55,477 nucleotides of DNA, taken from NCBI RefSeq assembly GCF_000003605.2, contig NW_003155736.1, positions 544,983-600,459 of the forward strand, given 5' to 3'. This DNA is from Saccoglossus kowalevskii. Lineage: Eukaryota > Hemichordata > Enteropneusta > Harrimaniidae. The translations under genes were made by a program, and so were the position numbers. The notes under the pieces are model-generated. The model searched no databases. It was not told the DNA's origin and was given only the letters and a program-made list of their open reading frames with translations. Below, in pieces: positions 40,449 through 50,100 of the stretch (its first letter is position 1; every line of letters begins with the position of its first letter).

Positions 40449-40848
40449 TTATGACATGTGATGGGACACAGGGACTGTGGATGGGACTATGTTGTTGCAC
40501 TGAGATTCAGAGCGATTAGATATTTGTTTAAGAGCAAATGCGGCTCCTAATGATATCAGAAAAACAGCTGTTGAGTAGATCATAAATTGAGCAAGTATGT
40601 GATCCAACGCATTCCTAAATCAAATTAGATATGTGACTTTAAGTTAGTGCTGAAACCCTAATATTTGTCTAAAATGTACAATTGCCACCAACTTGCCACT
40701 GTCGTGCTGTTCCTGGGTAACTCCAGAGTCGATCTCATCTGGTAGACAGGGCAGAAAAGACTTATTTCATTATTCGTGTCTGGTGGTTATAGAAGTAATC
40801 TGTTCGATGGAGCCTACTGTAATGCCTAACATATCTTGCAGTGAAGCT
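40449..40848 (-). CDS. Candidate 3' exons of a small tail-anchored membrane protein
   Basis: Three short minus-strand exons join in frame. 40818-40848 (long pyrimidine tract before CAG; GTAGGC donor) encodes SFTARYVRHY. 40693-40738 (CTACCAG acceptor; GTTGGT donor) encodes EIDSGVTQEQHDSG. 40449-40614 (TTTAG acceptor) encodes NALDHILAQFMIYSTAVFLI, then SLGAAFALKQ and a 24-residue polar tail to TAA. The hydrophobic stretch of about 18 residues near the C-terminus suggests a membrane anchor. The introns would be only 78-79 nt, much shorter than elsewhere in the window. No upstream exon was found between 40848 and the LIM gene; I recognise no family. Phases agree at both junctions, but chance cannot be excluded. 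Confidence 0.35.
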
Positions 40849-40999
40849 CTGAAAACAAAAACAAAAAAAAGAATTTTCTTCTCCTAACAGTTCGGAGACA
40901 TATTGTTAACATACTAATAGTACTTGGTTACATAAAAAATGCAGGAGAATCAACTAACGATCAAAAGATCGAAAAGCGAGGTTAGAAGCAAACCTCATT

Positions 41000-41160
41000 A
41001 AAGCGGGGGAGTCGTCACCTGCGCATGCGTCAGATGGCCATAGCGTGTCATTGTTTACAAACAAGCGTCTACCCATGAGCCTTTGCGTTTTTAGTGTGTG
41101 TTGTTATCGTCGCTTGGAACTCAATTCCCACGCGTGCGCAGGTGACAACCCTCCCGCTTT
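41000..41160. mobile_element. MITE family A, copy 2
   Basis: 161 bp with terminal inverted repeats: AAAGCGGGGGAGTCGTCACC in, and GGTGACAACCCTCCCGCTTT out, each followed inward by a TGCGCA word. About 85-90% similar by eye to copy 1 over the same length. TTAA is present at the left edge; the right edge is mutated. Confidence 0.85.
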
Positions 41161-42303
41161 CACTCTCCACTCAAATGCGTCAATACAATAGTTATTAACA
41201 CCACCACGGTTACTAACCGTGACACCACGGGAATCAGCGATAACAACTTGCGTTAAAACCCCGGGGTTAAAACGCTGCTTTCATTTTTGTACTGAGAAAC
41301 CGTAGTAACTGATCAACTCAAAGGAGGTGTTAATAAATCAATTTCGTAAAATTTGGTGGCCATACAGAAATACTCAATAGCTTCGTAGTACACCATAGTA
41401 GTATTTTAAATCATGGTTTAGTAAATACATGTAGAAGAGTTTTACAAAGTCAAGTTTTCTGCACCGACACTTCTGTGAATGTACCTCGGCTTATTTCAAC
41501 ACCTGTATATCATGGAAAACACTGGTCCAATAAATGTGGTCATGAGACAGATTACCCTACGGTAATTATAATGTACTGTTGTTATGTGTTGACTCATGAA
41601 CACACGAAACATCAAAGTAACCGGAGAGCTTTCATGTTTAACTTCTTGTTTGTTCCGCCATTTTCAGTTAGCAACGGCACTACTTTTTACATATCAAAAC
41701 AAAAGTCTTATTATGACGCATGCAATAAAATAGTTCCAAAAACGTCACAACTGTGTATAGAACAGAATAGAATGCTCTAATTTGTGACCATGTTGGATTT
41801 ATACTCATTTTAAATACAACCATCACAACTTGATTCTAGGAAAGGCTAGAGATCCAATACAATGGTTCATTATGTTAGATCACTACAATTTCCTCTGCCC
41901 CATGCAGTGCTGACCTAACCCAACTCACACAAATTTGCAGGGAAGTTAAATCCGCATCTCAGAAAATAAACACAAAAAACCATATATAAAAATGTTGTGT
42001 GAAATATTTATTCATAAAATCTATTGATGCATGGTATTCAGAAAAAAACAAACATTCCTTTCTACCAGGCTCCATCACATCAAAGCACCTATAGGTATCT
42101 ATAGCAACCTTGTAATATATTTATTCAGTTTTAATACCAATGTCTTGAAAAAACTAAAAACAATAAAAAAAAAACTAATTCTTGAACATCACTCGTTATT
42201 TAAGAAATATATTTACATGTTGTATTACTTTGTAATACTTTTTGTATTACTAAAAGAGCACCGCCCTCTATGAAAATAGTGGGTAAACATTTAATGCAGC
42301 AAT

Positions 42304-42446
42304 ACCTGATAATCAATCACATCTTCCCTAACATAAGACCTGATATCCAATCATATCTTCCCTAACACAAGACCTGATATCCAATCATATCATCCCTATC
42401 ATAAGCCTGATATCCAATCATATCGTCCCTAATACAATACCTGATA
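42304..42446. repeat. 34-bp tandem repeat, about 4 units
   Basis: The unit reads acctgatatccaatcatatc then ttccctaacataag, with a few substitutions and one 2-bp deletion. Confidence 0.9.
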
Positions 42447-43729
42447 GACTTCTTAACCATCAACTTTCAGGTCAACAACTGTCCCATGTTGTGTACACAA
42501 TTCATTAATTGAGTAGTTCCTGTCATGAATGAAACATTCCCCCTCTCAATAAATTTTAGAACAAATATGCTGAATAATAATCAACAATCCTAGCACCAAC
42601 TAATTGAGTTAAATAATAATGCATATTATTATACATCTGTCACCGCTGTACAGTCTTCATGCATACTTTGAAGTATCCTCGTATTAACCTTTGATCAAAT
42701 TCCCAGAATTAATTATGGTTTAGATGCAACCATTTTTTCGCAGTATGGTATGCATATCATATGACGTATACAACGTCTGTTTACATGCTCACTTTAATCT
42801 AGTCACAGTCAGTGAACATTTTTCTGTAAATTATTTTTAAATATTAACGTTAAACCTAAAAATAGATCTGTAATGCTTATACATGTATCACTCTGCTGCT
42901 TGCTGATATGTATCTGAACTCTCAAAATTTTTACCTAATTTTATTGTGAAAATTTTCGAAGGAAACATTTTGACAAATGGTAGAGAAAATGCTGAAAACC
43001 AAATTGATATAATTAAAGGTACTATAGTGATCACTTTTTGTCTTCATGATTTAATCATCGAATCAAAATGGTTCACATTATTTAACATGTGTTGTATAAA
43101 TCGCTTAGAACATATAGATGTGCGACTGCGGAATCTGGATCGCAAAATAATTCTTAATGTCATTTGTTCGTCATTGAATTCTAATAACGCTCCCTACTGA
43201 CAAAAGGCTGTCTTGTCAGAGAATTAATCTAGAGTTATTAAACAGATATGTTATAATAAATTATGAAATGAGGAAGTTTGCTCGTCAAAATAAAAATAAT
43301 ACAATGTACAGTATCATACATCACATTTGCTCTATTAGAAGGGCATTTTAACCACCAGGTCTTATTTATTTTGAACATTATAATATCATATTATTTTGAA
43401 CATACTAGGGGGTACTTTCCATGTACGCAAGTACATCATGCACAACCAATAGCGCAAATACAATACCTATACACCAGTATTTTGTTTTATACGATCAGAA
43501 GATACATATTAACATCAGCCTCAAGCACATGTAGTAACTGGATCTGAGAAACTTGGAAGTATTTCATTTCAGCGAGAGAAACTCTGTTCGTGGTCATTCA
43601 TGTCCTAAATTATTGTGAAATGCTCAACTGTGTAAGAACAATTAAACCATTGGGTGTATCTTGGAGTAGTCAGAACGTTACACACATGTATGCACACAGC
43701 AATACCAGATGGAATACATTCATGATTCA

Positions 43730-44113
43730 TCAGAGATCCGTCATTCGAAATCCTGGCGTTGACTGTAATGGAGGATTCGGCGACTTCTGCATTGTTGGCG
43801 GGGATGGTAGTATCATATGCGACCTTGGTGATATCGAAGCTTGAGGCAACGAGGCATGCGGCAGTGTAGATTCCCGAGTAGGTACAGAGTCATAGATTAC
43901 TCCCTGTATTGGTGGTGACCGTGTTGGTATCGAATGTTGACGTTGCTGGCGGTGGTGGTGGTAATACGGGTATTGCTCCGGTGCTTCAAGGTGAGACGGG
44001 ATTGGCTGTCCTTGATCTTGAAGTCTGGTAATGTGACAACTATGACATAATAAATGATCCATAAGCGGGTAACACCATTTCTCTGGTTCATCTGTTAATT
44101 CAATTCCACAGTC
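43730..44113 (-). CDS. LIM gene last exon: end of LIM3 and long Pro/Ser/His tail
   Basis: 384 nt from a CTCTTCAG acceptor to TGA. Encodes [20 protein letters not shown] and [11 protein letters not shown], then about 96 residues rich in P, S, H, Q and Y (for example [30 protein letters not shown]) ending GFRMTDL. Vertebrate relatives stop shortly after LIM3. An AATAAA lies about 360 bp downstream on the minus strand (43365-43370). Confidence 0.92.
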   Translation of the reverse strand, partial: DCGIELTDEPEKWCYPLMDHLLCHSCHITRLQDQGQPIPSHLEAPEQYPYYHHHRQQRQHSIPTRSPPIQGVIYDSVPTRESTLPHASLPQASISPRSHMILPSPPTMQKSPNPPLQSTPGFRMTDL

Positions 44114-47100
44114 CTGAAGAGAACAGATTACAAATAAAAATTATAAATAAATTATTTCACTTGGAATGTATTCTCAGTACAAGCAACCTGACAGTCGAAA
44201 TAGCTCCGCTGTCTTCATTATCATGGAACAAGAATCAGTAAAGTGGCATTGTGGTTGACGGTTTCGAACTAGTTGTTGAAAATAACATTTTTCACCAAAA
44301 ATGACAAAAATATTCACTAAAAATCCAAATTTGCATATTTTGACACAAATTTAACAAATCTGACAGAGGACCATTCAGAAGTACCTTTGGTACAAATATG
44401 AATGTAATTGGTCAAGTACTTCTGAAGAAGTAGTCATTTAAAGGGAAAACCTCACGCGGGACAGACGCCGCCGGAGAGACCCCCATACCAACAGCTCCGC
44501 TGGGTCATCTGCGATGACAGCGAAGCTAATAAACCAAATTAGAATATTGCACATGATGTAAATTTTTAACTCGATAGCATCAGTTACACTGGAATGAACA
44601 ACACGAAACATTTGCTGATGCTCCACAAGGTTTCCAATTGCCTACTGGGTAATTCTACTTGCATATTAAAATAGGTTACAGTAACCCCCATTTAATAATT
44701 TATCAGCCAAACCTTTTCACTAAGTCAACTTTTGTAACCTTCCATTTAATATAGTTCCAGACATAAAATAATCCGGTGTATAATAAAATGCATCTGTTTT
44801 TCCCGTTGTAGAAATTTTAATTCAATGGATGGATGGCAGTAGATCAAAATGAGCAACGGCCTTACAAGTGCCACGTCATTATTGGAAGCGTGTGATCACA
44901 TCTTAATATAGTTTTGAGTTTCTGTTCTCAAGTAAATTCAATGTTAACACATAACAATTATCATAGCACTGTATGCTGTTTAACAGAGTGAAATCTGTGT
45001 GACCTCCAATACACTGAAGAAAATATTTTGAATGTTGTTTTTGTTCAAAATGGAATGTTTGTCCCAAAGATATGTCTGGAAAGGAATACTATAAAGTGTA
45101 TTTAGTATACAGTCACCTTGGGATGAACCATTATACACTTATAGGAGGATAGGTCATAGATCGAGGCTCAGCTTTGGATTTGTTATGTACGTTTTGTTTT
45201 CAACTCCAGAGATTTTGTATTGCATCTAAGATGAAGGGAGGTATTACAAAATAATCAAAAGTGCTCTGCTATCCAATAACATTGTGGTAGTCAAGGCAAG
45301 TAATGCACAAGAAGGGAATTTGGTTTTGGCTGTTGAGTATATGTTAATATCTAATTGCTAGCACAGCCATGTTAGTTTACAAGTTAATATTTTACAAAAA
45401 ATGAAAAAAAATTTCCAATAAAATTGAAAATTAAATTAAGTTTCATCCAATATCACATATCAAAGCAATCAGGTTGGTAGTTTTCAAGAAGTAACAGATG
45501 ATTGAAAATCATAATAATAATAATAATAATAATAATAATGTTTATTGCATAATCATATCCTTATTTGAATATTGACTCAGAAATAGAAAATTACAATAAA
45601 GATGAAAAATTATAATCTATCATATAAGCAGCTCTGGCTCCGTAATTTTTGAATCAAGAGCCATTTAGGGATGAATTAACACACACCATTAAGTGACTAG
45701 TAAGCTGAAATTATCACTAACTTGTACAGACAGATCATGATAATTAGAATATTCTCCACAAATCATGCAAATTCAAGCCATCAAGTATGAATGCAACTCT
45801 AAAGGTTGGTGGTCACCTCACTGCGCATGTTCGAATTTCATGTAAAAAAACAAATATATTTTACATATTGAACAAGACGCAGCATTACGACCACCACCAG
45901 CCTTTAAAGGATAGATACACAGAACGTTACTGACCTCACAGCGATAGCAATCAACGTGGTAATCCTTATTGGTAGATACTACTCTGACAGTTTCGTCGGA
46001 TCCCTTTAAAAGTGGAAAAAACATAATGTTTAATAAGATGACTGTTTTCGGCATCAATAAAACTTGAATGTTAGTTGTGAAACTACCTATTTCAAACATG
46101 TGCAAAACAAAAACACATTTAATATATCTTCAACTATTAAGAACATTATATTTTCATGCATATCGCTTAAATACCATTGTCTTGCGTAACTTTGACCGCA
46201 TACAATCTCACAATGACAACCATTTGAGATCTCTGTGCAATAGTACAAATTTGATGCCATATCATGAACCCTGTGTCAGTGAACATAGTGCAGTTGGCAG
46301 ACAGTGCGAGATTCAATTATATGGTGGAGAAGACGAGGACAGCAGGGGGCACAGAAAGATGTATGTACAGCATGCAGACAGAAGAGTTAGCTGGAGATAA
46401 GAAATGTAATGAATGAATGAATGAATAAATGCAATATCCAACAATACACTGTATGTGATATGTATATTACGTCAAAGACAAACATTGTCACTAAACCACT
46501 CTGTTTTTAAATATGCATACATGCACAGTAAACAAATATAAAAAAAAAAAAAAAAACTTTTTTAAGCGTGATTTTTTAATATTTTATTTTTAATGCAGGA
46601 GTTTTTGTTTCCTATAAGTCAGTCAGACAGACAGACAGACAGACAGACAAGTTTAGCCAATCAGAAACAATGTTGGCAGACCATAACTCCATGTGATCAG
46701 CAGGTCATTACAAAGCATAATTTCCGAAATGTTCAATACTGTAAAATTACTAACTTTCACCGGGTTAAAATTTCGCTGATTTACCATTTTAGGCATAATC
46801 AGTGGGTTTTAAATTCACGGTTTTATTATATAGATAATGTGTTCTATGCTAAATTTTACATATTCACTGGGTTTTAATTTAACGCATTTTCCAGTCAGCG
46901 AAATAAGAAAAATTAAAACCCAGTGAATAATTAATCCTTTTACAGTACTTCAATGCCACATGCATCAATTTGATGCTTATTGACTAAAAGACACAAAAGG
47001 AAAACCACCAAGGATAATTTCTTCTCGATTCTTTACATATAGCCATGCCAACCTATATGTAAACATCTCAATGCACAATTCCTTGACTACGACAAATAAT

Positions 47101-50100
47101 TTGTCATACTTACTAAAAACTATTAACATTTAACAGTAACGTATATACCTCAGATACTGCCAGACTCTTGTGACATTGAGGAAACGGAAGTGACAAAGTG
47201 GAAATATCGAGGGGGAGAGGAAGCGAGAAAGAAGAAAAGAGGACAGTGACGCCAGCTGCACTACTAAGTGCAAAAATAGGAAATACCTGTACCGGTGTGA
47301 TGGGCTCTCTGCACACTGCACATTTAGGAGCATATTGCCTGGAAGGAAGTGAAACAAAAGAAAGAAACAAAAAGAGAAAAAAAAAGAGCTCTGGTTTTTA
47401 GGTTGATCTACTGATTAACAGCCTGTCCTTCTTTCACACCTTTTACAGCATGCTACGTGCAGCGAACTATCGGTAACCCATGAACGCCATAATCGTGTAA
47501 CATTTTATACATTTTTAAGTATTTAAAAGATTTTCGATCCAAATTTAAAAAAAAAAAAATGATTACATTTAGTTTGTGAAAGAAGATCAAATATGACTTC
47601 AACGTTCAAAAAGTTAATAGTGTGGTAATACTAAAACTATCAGTCATGCAATTAGTGATTATAGATAAAATGAAAACATTACCATGGTAACTGAAGATGT
47701 TGTATACAGAGTGTGCAAATGATTTAAACATTATGATACATGTAGCTGATGAGAATACACAAAAAAACATTTATTTCACATGCAGAAAAGCACACATTGT
47801 TGGATGTATTTGTATATGTCACTTGGTAGAAGAATATATTGATTCTGACTAAGGGTCTCACACTGCAATTAAACTCCCATAGGCAACAATGTAAAAACTT
47901 GACACATAGAAGCAATAAGTAAAGTAACTGCAAAATTTTACAACAATAAAAAAGTGTGTCTAGTTTTTTAAATCAAGTATAAACAGCATCATCACAGTCC
48001 CAAAAATTTAAGCCACCCTATTACTCATTCTAAATATATCAGTCAACCATTTCAGAGCCAGCTGGTTTTTACTAAAATGTTAATATCAAACCTAAGGCTT
48101 TTTAATAAAACTGTTTGAAATATAAGCATGCAATCCCCAGTAAGAAGTTGTTTTCATAGAAGAGAAGATTAAATCTGTGGGTGCCTATGTGAATTCACAT
48201 CTTGAAAAATTCTAATTATGATGAAGAACCTAAGGTATGTAGATTTATGTATATTTATGTAGCACACAAAAAACAAAAACATGCAAAATACGAGCAAATT
48301 CATGCAAATACATGCAAAATACATGCAAAATACATGCAAATTCATGCAAAATTAGGCAAATGCATGCAAATATCATGCAAAGTTAGGCAAATGCATGCAA
48401 ATATAATGCAAAATTAGGCAAATGCATGCAAATATCATGCAAATACATGCAAATATATTGCAAATACATGTAAATATCATGCAAATACATGTAAATACAT
48501 GCAAATCTGCAATTTATGCAGACTGATTTGCAACAAAACATTATTGAACTGAATGATAATAAGGGCAACCAAACATATTTTTTGGTTTATTTTTTAAAAC
48601 AATTCACACAAATGCGAGACCAATTTCAAAATTCAGATAGTGTAGAGCTGAGTAATAGAGCCACGGAGTAGAGACTCACAAATATATCTGCAGGTGCTTG
48701 TATGCAAATGGAAATTATTGACACAAGAATAGTGCATTAATTTGCCTCGATGCCATTATGATAGATTTACGTCACACAGCCACGTTTTATAGTCTCCTTC
48801 ATCACCTGTAATTTGTACATTAAAACCAGGAATCAGGAGCAACAACAATGACTTTAAAAATTTGAAAAAAAAAACGACAATTGATGCTTACTTATGATAA
48901 TCATTAACACAATAAATCTTGTTGTTTGAATCGATTGTAAATGGCACTCCATCAAGGCACTCATTGCATTCAATACATCGAAAACATCCAGGGTGATAAG
49001 AGCGCCCCATAGCTTGTAAGATCTGAAAGGAGAGATGTATAGAGTAGACGTCATTATTGGTTAAGGCGAGAGGGTCGTCAGCTGAACACACGTCCCGAGC
49101 GACGATAACAACACACGCTAAAAATGCAAAGGCTCGTGAGTAGATACCTGATGCATGCGCAGGTGACGACTCCCCCAATTTAATGACAATTTGTAAAAAG
49201 TTTTTACTGTGATACAGGGGATTCTGTTTAGTATTTATTTTCTTTGACTGTTTGAATTTCTAATAACAGAAAAGAGATAGAGTAGACGTAATCATTGGAC
49301 GATGACAATTCATACAAGTATTATCTGTTTAGTATTTATTTTCTAACTGCGTTGGAATTGATAATACAGATGTAACTGAATAGATGTAAACAAATAATGT
49401 TGAACAGGTCAAAGGTCAGAAAGATTTTTTTTCTCAAATCTGAATAAGGGAAGTAATCTTACCGTTTCCATGATTAGATGACCACAGATTGCACACTTCT
49501 CAGCGGTTTGCTGGAATCCAGAATACTGCAACAAAAATACTGTTACTGAACACACTGTAGTGAAGCGATGCGATGCGATGCGATGCGATACATGTTGAAC
49601 TCATTGTTGTTTAGTCTAAGGTACACCTTAGACTGTATTTAAGCACTGTCAATATGCCATTTTGTAAAGTCCATCACATTCAGCCAAACCGTTTTATCAT
49701 AACAAATTATAGGTTTTGGGCAAAATTGAAATTTGGTCATGTGAATTTTCCCTTAATGAAACCCATATATTGTAATAGGTGATTTTCCGAACAATTGCGA
49801 GATCTCGCGAGATGCATGAAAGACGCGCGTCGAACGTCTGCCGCAAAAATCGAACGATTTGATTTTGAACTAGAATTTCTTTATTTCGCAGCTTACATTG
49901 ACCGGCCGATCTTCGACAGAGGAATATTGCTTCCGAATACCCTTACTTAATCGAAATTGCCTATCATCAAATGTGGACAGCACATTATTAAGCATGGAAA
50001 TGTCCCCAAAATACTTTCGTGTTTGTCGAATCCCACGCGATGTTTGACGCGACTACGACGCTATGACCTTTGTTTGTCCTGTTTTTACGTTCGATTTCAC

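Larger units (their letters stand above)
34201..43729. other. Intergenic region between G alpha-o and the LIM gene
   Basis: About 9.5 kb with no firmly identified gene. It contains two CRE palindromes, two inverted-repeat elements, an (AAAT)n run, a weak tRNA-like SINE fragment, a 34-bp tandem repeat and two sets of candidate minus-strand exons, listed separately. The plus-strand ORFs at 39661, 41475, 42031 and 42946 have no recognisable domain. Confidence 0.5.
44114..45934 (-). other. LIM gene last intron
   Basis: About 1.8 kb. It contains a retrotransposon-like 3' tail (45511-45600) and a family-C MITE (45800-45907). The minus-strand ORF at 44438-44626 has no family signature. Confidence 0.7.

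Noticed and set aside
41640-41670. Minus-strand ATGGCGGAACAAACAAG as a start exon for the 40449-40848 candidate
   Set aside because: A stop follows at once; the only donor (GTTAAA) is weak and gives the wrong phase for the next exon.
42458-42540. Possible minus-strand exon reading ECFIHDRNYSINELCTQHG
   Set aside because: Only about 28 codons, with a poor acceptor (TTGAGAG) and no phase-compatible partner toward 40848 found. Treated as chance.
43590-44091. 84-codon plus-strand and 64-codon minus-strand ORFs
   Set aside because: They overlap the last LIM exon in other frames and show no domain.
47113-47401. Overlapping 67-85-codon ORFs on both strands
   Set aside because: Shadows of the short LIM3 exon 47287-47338 in other frames; splice sites and family similarity fix the true frame.
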